The notes beneath the pieces were generated by a model that was not told the DNA's origin, searched no databases, and was given only the letters and a program-made list of their open reading frames with translations. Shown in pieces: positions 23,201 through 32,567 of a stretch of DNA of 64,000 bases. Numbering within the stretch: position 1 is the stretch's first letter; each line of letters opens with the position of its first letter. This DNA is from Deltaproteobacteria bacterium (GTDB taxonomy: Bacteria > Myxococcota_A > UBA9042 > PHBI01), in contig WYBB01000021.1 of the NCBI GenBank assembly GCA_011526585.1, positions 1 to 64,000 of the forward strand. The letters run 5' to 3'. Made by a program: the position numbers and the translations under genes.

Positions 23201-26200
23201 CGGGGTGCGCGTGGCGAAGTCGCGCAGCGCGTCGCGGAGCCAGGGCTGGCGGGCGCGTGCGGCAAACCAGTGGGCGGTGGCGGTAAGGCGCGGCGAGGCG
23301 GCGTGCGGGGCGAGGCGGTCGAGCTCGCGGGCGACGGCGGGCGCGTCGAGGCGGTCGTTCAGGGCGTCGAAGGCGAGGCGCACGAGGTCGCGGTGCGCGG
23401 TGGACCAGGACGAGGTGAAGGCGACGTGGCGCGCGGGGTCGAAGCGCGGTTGGAGGAGGTCGATGAAGTCCTGGCCGAGCTCGGCGACGAGGTGGTCGAA
23501 GTGGGCGAGGCGCGGGTCGGGCTGGGCGAGCGGGGCGGTGGGGTCGAGGGCGAGGCCGGAGGCGGCGGCGAGCGCGCGGGCGGCGTCGGTGAGGGCGCCG
23601 GTGGGGCCGAAGAGGCGGGCTTCGAGCGCGCCGAGCGCGGCGGGATCGACGGCAGCGGAGGCGGTGGGCGCCGAGGTCGACAGGCGCGGGTAGCTCGTCT
23701 TGCGGCGCTCGGCGAGGAGGGCGACGGCGCGGTCGAGGAGCTGACGGGCGTCGTCCCTGGTGGTGACGGCGAGGTCGGCGAGGGCGCCGAGCGGGAGGGA
23801 GGCGTCGCGGGCGGAGGCGCCGGGGCGCGTCTCGAGCGCGAGGAGGTCGAGGGTCGCGGTGACGAGTCCGGGGCCGAAGCCGAAGGTGGTCTCGAGGTGG
23901 GCGGACAGGTCGCGGGCGGAGAGGCCGGCGCGGGAGAAGACGCGCTTGAGGAGGTCGGCGTGCGCGGCCTGGAGGTAGGCGCCGGGAGCGCGCCAGCGGG
24001 GGGCGCGCTGGGAGAGCTCGCGCGCGAGGTCGGCGAGCGGGACCTCGTGCGCGCGGTCGATCGAGCCGGCCTCGAACTCGGCGCCGAGGTCGAGCAGGAT
24101 CTGGTTGCGCCGGGAGGAGACGCCGTCGAAGAGGCCGTCGAGGGTCTCGGCGGGCCCGATCTGCTCGGGGCGGAGGCGGGTCTGCAGGGCGACGATGCTC
24201 GTCAGGGCCTCGGCGTGGCTGAGCGGCTGGTCGGGCGGCGCGGTCAGCGAGGTGGGCGCAGGCGCGGACGGTGTGGGCGCGGGCGTGGTGGAGGTCGTGG
24301 AGGGTGCGGGGGCCGCGGACGGGTGCGTGGGCGGCGCTGGTGGGCGCTCGCCGTCGAGCGCGTCGGGAGGCGGAGCGTCGCGGTCCTCGGCGAAGACCTG
24401 GGCGCGATCGGCCTCGACGTTCATCACGCGCACGGGGCGAGTGGACAGCGAGAGACGTGCCATGTTGGCGAGCGTCGGTTGATAGCCGACGCCGACCTCG
24501 AGGATCTCGTCGACGGCGAGCTCGTGGTCGGCGGGGTCGCCGCAGAAGATCTCCTGCGTCTCGATCCAGCGCACGGGGCTCGCGAACTGCCAGGCGAGGA
24601 GCTCGACGAGGAGGACCCGCGCGAGCGCGCCGGGCTGACGCGCATGCTCGTCCCAGCGCGCGATGATGTCGTCGAGCGTGGCGCGCGAAGCCGGGCCGAC
24701 CGCGTCGCGCACCCGCTCGGCGAAGGAGCGGGTGAGCGCGAAGGGCGCGGCGACGAGGTTGGGGATGTAGCGTCCGACCAGGCGGCGGTGATCGATGCGC
24801 GCGGGCAGGTGCCGGTCGAGCGCGCGCCGGAAGTCGGCGACGCCGTCGACGAGCGCGCGCGAGTGGAAGGGCACGTCGATCCCCGGTACCTCGAGGTAGG
24901 CCGGCTTGGCGCCCGCGGGCTGGCGGGCCGCGAGGGCGTCGGCGAGCGCGGCGAGCGCGCGGGTGTGTCCGGTGACGGCGTACTGGCGATCGCGCACGTT
25001 GTAGTTGACGATCTCGAGGAAGCCGCCGGTGCGGGTGGCGACCTCGGCGACGAGCGCTTCGGCGCCGGCGTGGTCGAGGCGGGCGAGGTTCGGGCGGATG
25101 ACGCCCATGCGGAAGCCCGACTCGCCGTGCGCGTCACGTGGTACGAGGCCGTGCATCACGCGGCCGCGCTGATAGACGATCGCCAGCACGGCTTCGAGCG
25201 GGAGCACGTCGGCGCCGGCCGAGAGCGCGTTGTACTCGCCGACGGAGTGGCCCGCGAGGATCGCGTCGTCGCGCCAGACGCCGGCTTCGCGCAGCTCGGC
25301 GACCTGGGCGTAGGCGAGCGCGGCCATCGCGACCTGGGTGAGCTGGGTCAGATGCAGGACACCCTGGGGGTGCACGAGGCGCTCGCGCGAGCCGGGCTCG
25401 TCGCCGCGCGCGAGCACGTCGAGCTCGCGCGGGTTCTCGCGCACGACGCGCAGGATCGAGAAGCCGAGCGAGGCGCGCGTGAAGCGATCGGCGCGCTCCC
25501 ACGAGCGGCGTGCGGCGGGCGAGCGCATGAGCGCGGCCATGCCCATGTCGCGCTGCTGGATCCCCTGGCCGGGGAAGACACACGCGGTGCGAGCCGGGGT
25601 GATCTCGGCGTGCGCGCGCGCGACGACGAGCGCGCGGCCGTCGCGCTCGGTCGCGGCGGTGACCTCGATCATCGCGGCGCCATGGCCGGCGAGGCCGACG
25701 CGTGCGGCCGAGAGCGTGAGTGTCTCACCGGGGAAGAGCGGGGCCGAGAAGGCGACGTCGAAGGCGCGCACGCGCTCCGGGCTGGCGACGTGCTCGGCGA
25801 CGAAGGCCTCCATGCGCGCGGCGGTCCACATGCCGTGCGCGATCGGTCGCGGCAGGCCCGCCAGGCGCGCGGCGAGCACGCGCGTGTGGATCGGGTTGTG
25901 GTCGCCGCCGACCTCGGCGAAGACGTCCATGCGCGAGGGTGCGCTGGCGCTGGCGGTCGCGAGCGTCAGGCGCGGTGTCGCACGCACGGGACGACGGCCG
26001 GCGTCGACGCCCAGCGCGGCGAGCAGCGCGCGCAGCGGGTGCGTCGCCCCCTGGTCGGTGTCGAGCGCGATCGAAGCGCGCAGCGCGCCCATGGTGAGCG
26101 TGCCGCGCGCGAGGTGGCGGGTCGTCGTCGGCGAGCGCGTCTCCTCGATGGTGACGTCGAGGTGCGCCGCGCCGTCAGCGACCGCGGAGGTGTCGCCCTG

Positions 26201-29200
26201 CTCGGCGACGATCCAGGGGTGCTCGAGCACGAAGGCGCGCTGGGTCGGATCGAGCTCGAGGTCGAGGGTCAGGGTCTCGCGCGAGCGCAGCGCCGGCGCC
26301 GGGAAGCGACCGCGGATGTAGAAGCCCGAGCGCAGGCGGGCGAGCGGGCGCGACGCGGGGTCGACGAGTGTGGCCTCGACCTCGACGACGCGGTGATCGG
26401 CGGCGTCCTCGATGCGGACGATCGTCGCGCGCGCGGCGAGGTCGTGCGCGGGCCAGTGCGCCACGGGCAGCAGGTGCTCGACGCGGTTGTCGAGGTGCAC
26501 GAGGCGCAGGAGCCCGTCGCCGATCTCGTCACAGGCGAGCGTGCGGTAGATCGCCGGCCACGTGAGCGAGAAGACCTGCGACGCGCTCGGGAGCGCGCCG
26601 GCGGCCGTGCGCCCGGTCACGCGCTGATAGGCGATCGTCGTCTCGGGTGAGCGGGCGACGGGCACTTCGGCGGAGGAAAACGGCGCGACCGGGTCGAGCG
26701 GCGTCGCGAAGAGCGTCCTGCGATAGAGCTCGCGCACCGCCAGCGCCGCCGCATCCGAGCGCACGACGAAGCGCGGGCGCGCGCCGGCGACCACCTCGAT
26801 CGGAAGCGCGTAGGCCGCCTCCAGCGGGCGGCCGCTCTGCGGAGGGCGCAGCTGGATCGGGCGGCCCTCCCAGCCGACGCGCAGGGTGATCCGCGAGGCG
26901 CGGTCGAGCTCGAGCGCGACCCACTCCTCGTCGTCGGGCTGATAGAGCACGTTCGTCAGCCGCGCGTCGGCCGCGCAGCGCAGGGTGAGCGTCGCGCCGG
27001 TCAGTGGCGCGAAGAGCCGCGGGATCGGGTTGTCGACGCGCCCGCCTTCGACCAGCGCGAGCCCCTCGGCCTCGGTGCGCCCGATCAGCGCGGCCAACGG
27101 CCCGCGGTAGCGCGCCGCGACCCACTCGAGGAGCGCGCTCGCCGCCTCGGCGTCGTCGATGCGCAGGACGAGATGATCGGACGCCCCACCGACGGTGACC
27201 CCCTGCGGGTGCTCGCTCTCGCGCAGCGGCGCCTCCGCGCGCAGCACGTCCACGCGGCGCGGCATGACCTGGCGCGCGGCGAGCGCCGCGATCAGCGCCC
27301 GGTTGAAGCGCCCGAGCAGCTCCGCCACCGGCTCCTCGGCCCGCCCGAGCCCGGCCACGGCCTCGGGCCCCGGGATCACCAGCACCTCCTCCGCGGCATA
27401 ACGCGGGTGCTGCGCCTGCCAGAGCGAGTCCGATTTGAAGTGACGACGCACGTCCTGATCGAGCACCGGCACGAAAGGCACGGGCTTGCCCGGGCGCGCG
27501 CACACCTCCTTCAGGAAGTAGATCGCGTCGGCCGCGTGCACACGCTCGCACGCTGCGTGTGGATATCGCTCACCCAACGCCGCCAGCACCGCCTCCGGCG
27601 CGTCCAGCGCCGCGAGATCCGGCGCCACGCTCGCCACCTCGACGCCCGCGATCCCCGCGCTCCCCGCCAGGCGCGCCTCGACCCGCCTGAGCATGTCGAA
27701 GAAGCGCTGTCGCCACGTCACGTCGAGCCAGCGACCGTCCTCGTATCGCCGATCACCGCGACCGATCGCCATCAGCTCGACCATGCGCGCGAGCAGCTCG
27801 CGATAGCTCATCGCCTCCACGTCGCCGAAGTACGGCTTGGCCGTCTCCCCCAGCGCCTCGATGATCTCGTCTCGCCGCGCGCGCACCGCCTCCGCGTCGC
27901 CCGCCACCTCGTCGAGCAGCCGCCCGCACCGCGCCGCCGCGTTGTCGAGGTAGTGGATGTCCGCGTCGAGCTGGCTCCGCCCCGACGTGACGCCGCCCGC
28001 GACCTCACCGCGCCCGACCCACCGCGCCTTCACACCGGGCGCCGCGACCATCGCCGCCTTCACCGCCGCCGTCGCGCTCGCCTCCCGGCACGCCATCGCC
28101 AGCGTACCGATGAAGACCGCGTCGACCGGCATCTCCGGCAGCCCGTGCCGCGCCGCCCAGGTCCCGAGCAACAGCTCCACCGCGCGCGCCTCGTCGGCGA
28201 TCCCACCCCCCACACACAGGACGAGGTTCGGCTGCGAGCGGATCGCGTGGTAGCTCTCGAGCAGGAGCTCCTCGAGGTCCTCCCACGAGTGATGCCCACC
28301 GGCCTTGCCGCCCTCGACGTGCACGAAGATCGTGTGCTGCGGCGCCGCCGCCGCGATCCGCACGACCTCCTCGATCTGCGCCTTCGTGCCCGGCTTGAAC
28401 GCGTTGACCCGCATGCCGAGCGCCGCCAGCTCGTCGAGCAGCCGCACCGCGTCCTCGAGCGCCGGGATCCCCGCGCTCACCGTGACGCCGCAGATCGGCG
28501 CCCCCGCCGCCCGCGCCTTCTGTACGAGGCGCTTGTCGCCCAGGTGCAGCCCCCACAGGTAGGCATCGAGCAGGAGCGCGTTGAAGACCACCTCGACCCC
28601 GGGCGCCAGCGCCTCGCCGAGCTCCTTCATCCGCGCCTCGAAGACCGCCTCGCTCACCTGCCCGCCGCCAGCCAGCTCCGCGACGAACCCGGCGTTGGCC
28701 GCCGCCGCCACGATCGGCACATCGACCGTCGTCGGTGTCATGCCCGGCAGGATCACCGGCGGCGCGCCCGTCGCCCGCGAGAACGCGTTGTCGATCACCA
28801 CCTCGCCGCCCGGCAGCTCCGCGAGCCGCGGCGCGAAGTCCCGATAGCGCACCGCGCGCGCCTGCCGCGGCTCCGCGAAGAAGCGCTCACGCTCCTCGTC
28901 GCTCGCCCCGAGCGCGTGCACCTCGACGCCGAGCCCGCGCAGCGCCCCGCGCGTCAGCCGCGCCACCCCATCGCCCGGCCCGAGGTCGATCACCGCGTCG
29001 ACCCCGCGCGCGGCCCGCATCATCGTGGCCTGCCAGCGCCCCGGGCGCACGGCGATCGACGCGAGCATCGCCTCGCCCGGCCGCGTCCGCTCGGCCTCGC
29101 CCTCGACCCACGCCGGGTCGAAGACCGGCAGGACCGGCGCCACCTCGAAGCCCGCGCACCGCTCGAGGGTGCGCGCCAGACCTTCGGCCACGACCGGCGA

Positions 29201-30049
29201 ATGGAACGCCGCGCTCGTCGCGATCGGCTCGAGGCTCGCGCTGGTCACCGCGCCCCCGTGCCGCCCAGCCCTCTTCGCCTCACGCTCGCGCTCACCGCGT
29301 CGCTCGAGCGCCTGCATCACCGCCGCGATCGCCTCCGGCGCCCCGCTCAGCACGTGCCGCCGCCGGTCGTTCTCCAAGGCCAGGTGCACCCCGGGCACCC
29401 CCGCCATCGCCTCCGCGATCACCCGCTTGTCCGGCCCGACGACGAGCCCCATTGGCGCCCGCCCGCGCGCGATCTCCTCGGACGCGCGCGTCACCTCGAA
29501 GCCGAGCCAGGCCAACGCCTCGACGTAGCGAGCGAAGCGCTCGATCGTCACCCCGCCGTCACGCCGCTCGGCGATGAGCGTCGCCGCCGCGATCCCCTGC
29601 GAATATCCGGTCAGCCCCGCGATCGCCCCGCCCTCGAACGCCGCCCCCAGCCCACGTCGCACCAGGCTCTGCATGCGCGCGATCTGCGCGACGAAGATCG
29701 CCGGCAGCGAGATCGGCGTCGCCGTCAGATACGCCTCCTCCGGCAGCGCGCCCGCGACCCAGCGCCGGAGCGAGAACCCCTGCGCATAGAGCCCGCTCCA
29801 CCTCGCCTCGCGCGTCGCCAGCACCGCGCTCATCACCTGATCGGCCGCCTCGACCAGCGCGCCCGTAAGCGGCTCACCGCGCAGCGCGACGAGCTCCGGC
29901 CACCACGCCACCCCCTGCCCCGCGCACGCGATCAGCGCCCGCGCCTCTCCGCGCGCGAGCTCCCGCGCCAGCGACGCCGGCGCCCTCGCGGCCTGCGCGC
30001 GCGCGTCCACCCGCAATCCGATGCGTGAGTCGTGGCGGTCACCGAGCAT
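20237..30049 (-). CDS. type I fatty acid synthase (FAS-I), about 3270 residues
   Basis: A cytosolic megasynthase with the FAS-I domain order. Acyltransferase: GYSQG, Ser near 150. Enoyl reductase: PPVILPGMTPTTVDVPIVAA near 420-450 and HVEGGKAGGHHSWEDL near 580. MaoC-like dehydratase: GDHNPIHTR and IAHGMW near 1390. Malonyl/palmitoyl transferase: CVFPGQGIQQ and AGHSVGEYNALSAG, Ser near 1605. Carrier domain: LDGLFDGVSSRRNQILLDLG near 1975. Ketoreductase: TALVTGASKGSIAAEIV near 2295 and YAESKAALEVLL near 2460. Ketosynthase: HPVAACATAALSLEDAL, Cys near 2913, with SKHDTSTQANDPNES near 3066 and LLGHAKGG near 3108. The pattern resembles mycobacterial/corynebacterial FAS-I. I chose the ATG at 30049 because AGGAGAGG lies just upstream. 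All key residues appear intact. Confidence 0.95.
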   Translation of the reverse strand: MLGDRHDSRIGLRVDARAQAARAPASLARELARGEARALIACAGQGVAWWPELVALRGEPLTGALVEAADQVMSAVLATREARWSGLYAQGFSLRRWVAGALPEEAYLTATPISLPAIFVAQIARMQSLVRRGLGAAFEGGAIAGLTGYSQGIAAATLIAERRDGGVTIERFARYVEALAWLGFEVTRASEEIARGRAPMGLVVGPDKRVIAEAMAGVPGVHLALENDRRRHVLSGAPEAIAAVMQALERRGEREREAKRAGRHGGAVTSASLEPIATSAAFHSPVVAEGLARTLERCAGFEVAPVLPVFDPAWVEGEAERTRPGEAMLASIAVRPGRWQATMMRAARGVDAVIDLGPGDGVARLTRGALRGLGVEVHALGASDEERERFFAEPRQARAVRYRDFAPRLAELPGGEVVIDNAFSRATGAPPVILPGMTPTTVDVPIVAAAANAGFVAELAGGGQVSEAVFEARMKELGEALAPGVEVVFNALLLDAYLWGLHLGDKRLVQKARAAGAPICGVTVSAGIPALEDAVRLLDELAALGMRVNAFKPGTKAQIEEVVRIAAAAPQHTIFVHVEGGKAGGHHSWEDLEELLLESYHAIRSQPNLVLCVGGGIADEARAVELLLGTWAARHGLPEMPVDAVFIGTLAMACREASATAAVKAAMVAAPGVKARWVGRGEVAGGVTSGRSQLDADIHYLDNAAARCGRLLDEVAGDAEAVRARRDEIIEALGETAKPYFGDVEAMSYRELLARMVELMAIGRGDRRYEDGRWLDVTWRQRFFDMLRRVEARLAGSAGIAGVEVASVAPDLAALDAPEAVLAALGERYPHAACERVHAADAIYFLKEVCARPGKPVPFVPVLDQDVRRHFKSDSLWQAQHPRYAAEEVLVIPGPEAVAGLGRAEEPVAELLGRFNRALIAALAARQVMPRRVDVLRAEAPLRESEHPQGVTVGGASDHLVLRIDDAEAASALLEWVAARYRGPLAALIGRTEAEGLALVEGGRVDNPIPRLFAPLTGATLTLRCAADARLTNVLYQPDDEEWVALELDRASRITLRVGWEGRPIQLRPPQSGRPLEAAYALPIEVVAGARPRFVVRSDAAALAVRELYRRTLFATPLDPVAPFSSAEVPVARSPETTIAYQRVTGRTAAGALPSASQVFSLTWPAIYRTLACDEIGDGLLRLVHLDNRVEHLLPVAHWPAHDLAARATIVRIEDAADHRVVEVEATLVDPASRPLARLRSGFYIRGRFPAPALRSRETLTLDLELDPTQRAFVLEHPWIVAEQGDTSAVADGAAHLDVTIEETRSPTTTRHLARGTLTMGALRASIALDTDQGATHPLRALLAALGVDAGRRPVRATPRLTLATASASAPSRMDVFAEVGGDHNPIHTRVLAARLAGLPRPIAHGMWTAARMEAFVAEHVASPERVRAFDVAFSAPLFPGETLTLSAARVGLAGHGAAMIEVTAATERDGRALVVARAHAEITPARTACVFPGQGIQQRDMGMAALMRSPAARRSWERADRFTRASLGFSILRVVRENPRELDVLARGDEPGSRERLVHPQGVLHLTQLTQVAMAALAYAQVAELREAGVWRDDAILAGHSVGEYNALSAGADVLPLEAVLAIVYQRGRVMHGLVPRDAHGESGFRMGVIRPNLARLDHAGAEALVAEVATRTGGFLEIVNYNVRDRQYAVTGHTRALAALADALAARQPAGAKPAYLEVPGIDVPFHSRALVDGVADFRRALDRHLPARIDHRRLVGRYIPNLVAAPFALTRSFAERVRDAVGPASRATLDDIIARWDEHARQPGALARVLLVELLAWQFASPVRWIETQEIFCGDPADHELAVDEILEVGVGYQPTLANMARLSLSTRPVRVMNVEADRAQVFAEDRDAPPPDALDGERPPAPPTHPSAAPAPSTTSTTPAPTPSAPAPTSLTAPPDQPLSHAEALTSIVALQTRLRPEQIGPAETLDGLFDGVSSRRNQILLDLGAEFEAGSIDRAHEVPLADLARELSQRAPRWRAPGAYLQAAHADLLKRVFSRAGLSARDLSAHLETTFGFGPGLVTATLDLLALETRPGASARDASLPLGALADLAVTTRDDARQLLDRAVALLAERRKTSYPRLSTSAPTASAAVDPAALGALEARLFGPTGALTDAARALAAASGLALDPTAPLAQPDPRLAHFDHLVAELGQDFIDLLQPRFDPARHVAFTSSWSTAHRDLVRLAFDALNDRLDAPAVARELDRLAPHAASPRLTATAHWFAARARQPWLRDALRDFATRTPPAARFAGRTALVTGASKGSIAAEIVAELLRGGARVVCTTSQLDRARVAYYRDLYESAAAPHAELHVVPCNLTSFLDIDQLLEWLARAETEQLGAAVRVLKPALTPDLIVPFAALKDAGTADQLGGTAEATLRAMVLGVERLVALVARRLIADATPTRCHVLLPLSPNHGAFGGDGAYAESKAALEVLLEKHKSEHHAWGRQTTMIGARIGWVRGTGLMAHNDAIAPALEAATGIRTFSADEMGRALADLLTDDARQRAAAAPFVADLSGGFERVPDLKRAVDEVRRAVADDERHARALEALRAAERALLEPPPATSPTVAPLPAWPAPSAPPAASPAWPAPIAARPEDMVVIVGFGEIGPGGTARTRYDLETTGRLGAPAVLELAWLTGLIRWESTARGGHWLDTARDEIVPEHAIAERYHDLVRARVGVRFVEPDTTGFDPERSAVYEQVFLERDFTFEVASEDEARAFSASDPERTVIAPDPATSSWRVTRKAGSELRVPREVRLSRRVAGQLPTGFSLARYGFSGEMLERVDPVALMNLAATVESFVMAGLTPEELLAWVHPARVGTTQGSGMGGMKSLHRLYVDHLLGRERQSDILQETLINVVFAYATSAYVGSYGPMSHPVAACATAALSLEDALDKITLGKCDVVMAGGWDDLSAEGVIGFGDMNATADTDKMLALGLAPDQMSRANDLRRRGFVEAQGGGALLLARGDVALRLGLPVYGVLAYAASFGDGINRSIPAPGIGCLAAALGGSDSPLARALARFGLTADEIALVSKHDTSTQANDPNESAIHQALQDTLGRTPGNPLMVVSQKALLGHAKGGAAAWQTIGLCQLMAGGVVPANPNLDSVDPALAPHEHLVYTNRRLDPGPAVPLYAGLATSLGFGHVSALLLLVHPAAFSHALSPEARAAWQARAAARTDSAATRWREVMLGRAPLYDKRTDRRFAAPDGTPEQRREETHMLFDPAARLDATRGTFTPGGPS

Positions 30050-30115
30050 GAGCCTCTCCTGCGATGCGCTGCCCCGACGTGCGCTCGAGCGCGCGCCGGG
30101 CATGGGAAGGCGCGC

Positions 30116-30143
30116 AAGCTAGGCGCTCCGGATCACGTGTCAA
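30116..30143 (-). promoter_or_regulatory. sigma-70-like promoter for the FAS-I/acpS/carboxylase operon
   Basis: Read on the minus strand, a perfect TTGACA (30143-30138) is followed after 16 nt by TAGCTT (30121-30116). The spacer contains the palindrome CACGTG (30134-30139 overlapping the -35 edge), a possible operator. Transcription would begin near 30109, giving a leader of about 60 nt to the ATG at 30049. This is the best -35 match seen in the window. Confidence 0.45.
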
Positions 30144-30528
30144 TGAACGCACCCGGTGCGTCGCGCGCGCGTCACCTGGCGCGCGCGTTGCGCACCTGCT
30201 CGTCGCCGCGATAACCGCGCACCAAGCCCTCCTCACCTCGGCCCGGCCCGAACGCTCGGTCGGTGCGCCCGCGTTACGAACCGAGCGCTTGCCCTGCGCG
30301 CCCGCGGATCGCGATGCACCTGTCTTCACAAAACGCGCCGCCGCTCACCGCTCGAGCCACACCCCCACCTGCCCGTCGTTCACGCGTCTCACCTCGACGA
30401 GTCGCGCGAACCCGGCGAGGCGCGCGAGGCGCTCGACCCACACGCTCACCTCTTATCTGCCCCCGTCTCTCACGGGGTCTTTCGCGGCGTCTCTCGCGCC
30501 GTCTCTCCCGGGCCCGGCGACATCGCGT
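30144..30528. other. non-coding part of the divergent gap, with a short micro-repeat
   Basis: The gap between the FAS-I start and the next plus-strand gene is about 540 nt. Apart from the two predicted promoters, I see only four copies of a gtctctc-like motif with an 11-12 nt period at about 30464-30511 (gtctctc, gtctttc, gtctctc, gtctctc). It may be regulatory or chance. The short reading frames here have no ribosome site or family signal, so I call none coding. Confidence 0.35.
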
Positions 30529-30558
30529 TTGACCATGCGCCGCCGCTCGCTCAAGATT
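30529..30558 (+). promoter_or_regulatory. sigma-70-like promoter for the small membrane-protein pair
   Basis: TTGACC (30529-30534) and AAGATT (30553-30558) are spaced by 18 nt. Transcription would start near 30565, followed by GGAG (30576-30579) and ATG at 30590. The -35 is good and the -10 poor. Confidence 0.35.
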
Positions 30559-30589
30559 GCGAGCACCCCCTCCCACGGAGACGTCGCTC

Positions 30590-31054
30590 ATGCTCGGTAC
30601 GGAGCTCCTCGACATCGCGTTCGCGCTCATCTTCGGTTGCATCTTCCTCGCGAAGGTCCTGCGCGGCTTCTCGCCTCCCAGGAAGGCGATCGTCATGCTC
30701 GTCGCAGGCTGGGCCGCGCTCGGCGCCGGCCGCTTCCTCGCGCTCTTCATCGGCCTCGGCAGCCTCCAGGGCAGCATCGTGATCTGGAACCTCGCCGCGA
30801 CCGCCGCCCTCGCGTTGCTGCTCTACGGGTTGCTCCTGACCTTCGGCGTCGCCTCCGCCGAGCCGAGCGCCCGGCCCGCCAGGCCCACCCCAACCCCTGC
30901 ACCAGCCCCCACACCGGCGCCCACGGCCACACCCGCGGCACCCGCACCCGCCGCCGCTCCCGCCGCTCCCGCGCGCCCGCCCGTGCGGCCGATCGCGCGC
31001 CCCGCGCCGACGCCGCCCGCTGCTCCCGACCCCGGCGAGGAGACGCCCGGATGA
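30590..31054 (+). CDS. small integral membrane protein with Pro/Ala-rich tail
   Basis: A 154-residue protein with three likely membrane helices (about residues 4-25, 32-57 and 62-85: FALIFGCIFLAKVL, VMLVAGWAALGAGRFLALF, NLAATAALALLLYGLLLTFG). A 65-residue tail of almost only Pro, Ala, Thr and Arg follows (PTPTPAPAPTPAPTATPAAP). The tail probably spans a space or is a flexible linker. The start at 30590 follows GGAG. Its stop overlaps the start of the next small lipoprotein gene (ATGA), so the pair is coupled. No family recognised. Confidence 0.7.
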   Translation: MLGTELLDIAFALIFGCIFLAKVLRGFSPPRKAIVMLVAGWAALGAGRFLALFIGLGSLQGSIVIWNLAATAALALLLYGLLLTFGVASAEPSARPARPTPTPAPAPTPAPTATPAAPAPAAAPAAPARPPVRPIARPAPTPPAAPDPGEETPG

Positions 31055-31365
31055 TCACGCGCACCCTCGTCCTGCTCGTGGCGATCGGCTCGCTCGGCGG
31101 CGCCTGCAACGACGCGCGCATCACCTCGCTCCAGAGCTTCGACGATCCCTACGGTCTGTCGCGCGCCTTCTCATTGGGGGCCGTCGCCCGCCGCGCATCG
31201 ATCGGCGCGCCGACCTCGCACTACCTCGACTCGCTCAGGATGCGCGCCCAGATGATGCGCCAGAACCACGAGATGACGATGTCGATCATCCGCGCCATGC
31301 CCGGCGGCGACAGCGGCACCGTCTACGACCACTACGAGGACGGCATCTACAAGGGCACCTGGTAG
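31051..31365 (+). CDS. small lipoprotein of unknown function
   Basis: A 104-residue protein with MITRTLVLLVAIGSLGGACND, a classic signal peptide and lipobox (LGGAC). The mature part has a Met-rich helix (LRMRAQMMRQNHEMTMSIIRAM) and ends YDHYEDGIYKGTW. It is translationally coupled to the preceding membrane protein, which suggests they work together at the envelope. No family recognised. The Met/His-rich helix could bind metal or membrane, but that is a guess. Confidence 0.7.
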   Translation: MITRTLVLLVAIGSLGGACNDARITSLQSFDDPYGLSRAFSLGAVARRASIGAPTSHYLDSLRMRAQMMRQNHEMTMSIIRAMPGGDSGTVYDHYEDGIYKGTW

Positions 31366-31398
31366 CGCACCCGCGCCGCCGCCGCCCCCGCCCTTCCC

Positions 31399-32526
31399 TC
31401 ACGCGCTCTCGACCCGCCGGCGCGCGACCCCACCCTGCAGCGTCGTCGCGAGCTGCCGGTGAAAGCCCCTGATCGCCGCCTCCACCCCCGGCGCCAGCGG
31501 GCCCTGCGCCCACGTGCGCGACGCGATCCCCACCTGCACGCGCTCACAGATCGCCTGGTCCTCCTCCTGGGTCGCGACGCTCCTGGCGACGCTGTCCGCG
31601 ATGAACGCCTCCGGGTCGTCGAGTCGCTCGCGGTCGAACCAGAACTCGAAGTCGACCCTGCAGCGACGTGGCCCGAGCGGCTGCACGACGTTGATGTCCA
31701 GGACCGGCCCGTAGCGGTTGATCATCACGTTGGGCCAGAGCCAGAGGTAGTCGGCGCCTTCGCCGATGCGCGCCCGAGCCGCCTCGTCGTCTTCGGCCGC
31801 GCCCGCGCTCTGCAGCGACCAGCCCGGCCCGATCTCGGTGCGATAGGTGCCCATCGCGAGCTGCGCGTCCAGACCCGGATGCACGTGCGGCACGTGGTAG
31901 CCACCGTCGAGATAGTTGTCGACGAAGACCTTCCAGTTGCACGCGAGCTCCCAGCGCTTGCTCCCCCACCACACGAGGCGCTCGGCGTCGCGCCAGATCC
32001 GCCCGCTCGGCGCCGCCGGCACGAGCTCGCCCAGCGGCCGCGCGTGCACGTCGCGATGCACGAAGTAGAGCGCCCCCCAGCGCGAGAGCCCCAGCGCCGG
32101 CAGCCCGAGCCGTCGCGGCACGCCCTTGCCGCCGAGGATCCCCGCCGTGCGCGGCGCGCTCGCCAGGGTGCCGTCCAGGCGATAGGCCCAGCCGTGATAC
32201 GGGCAGACCAGCCGCTCGGCCCGTCCCGCCCCGTCGCACACCAGCGACGCCTTGTGTCGGCACACGTTGGCCAGCGCGCGCACCTCACCGTCCTCCGCGC
32301 GCGTCAGGACCCACGGCAAATCACCTGCGATCCCCGACACATAGGAACCGCTTTCGGCGACCTCCTCGGCCCGCGCCGCCAGCGCCCACGCACGCCCGAA
32401 GACCAGCTCGCGCTCGAGCTCGGCGATCTCCTCGGACAGATACCAGCTCGCCGGGATGCTCCACGCCCGCTGCGACGACTCGCCCGGCGCGTACGCGAGG
32501 ACCTCTCTCGATGCGCGCTCGCTCAT
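31399..32526 (-). CDS. Rieske-type non-haem iron oxygenase, alpha subunit
   Basis: A 375-residue ring-hydroxylating-type oxygenase. The Rieske domain has CRHKASLVC and, 20 residues on, CPYHGWAYRLDG (about residues 88-115). The catalytic domain has NWKVFVDNYLDGGYHVPHVHPGL, carrying the two iron His ligands, and a late Asp in QEEDQAICERVQVG as the likely third ligand. The overall form is nearest to the single-component choline/carnitine-monooxygenase-like or aromatic-ring oxygenases. The substrate cannot be named and no reductase gene is next to it. It is the last gene of the minus-strand run that begins with argF, 41 nt after the preceding stop. Confidence 0.85.
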   Translation of the reverse strand: MSERASREVLAYAPGESSQRAWSIPASWYLSEEIAELERELVFGRAWALAARAEEVAESGSYVSGIAGDLPWVLTRAEDGEVRALANVCRHKASLVCDGAGRAERLVCPYHGWAYRLDGTLASAPRTAGILGGKGVPRRLGLPALGLSRWGALYFVHRDVHARPLGELVPAAPSGRIWRDAERLVWWGSKRWELACNWKVFVDNYLDGGYHVPHVHPGLDAQLAMGTYRTEIGPGWSLQSAGAAEDDEAARARIGEGADYLWLWPNVMINRYGPVLDINVVQPLGPRRCRVDFEFWFDRERLDDPEAFIADSVARSVATQEEDQAICERVQVGIASRTWAQGPLAPGVEAAIRGFHRQLATTLQGGVARRRVESA

Positions 32527-32567
32527 CGCGCCACGTTAGTCGATCACGCCCGCCCCACCAAGCGCTC

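Noticed and set aside
27173..30028. Long plus-strand frame antisense to the FAS-I gene
   Set aside because: The composition is His/Arg/Pro-rich with no motif. The minus strand has a complete FAS-I reading frame, so this is a shadow.
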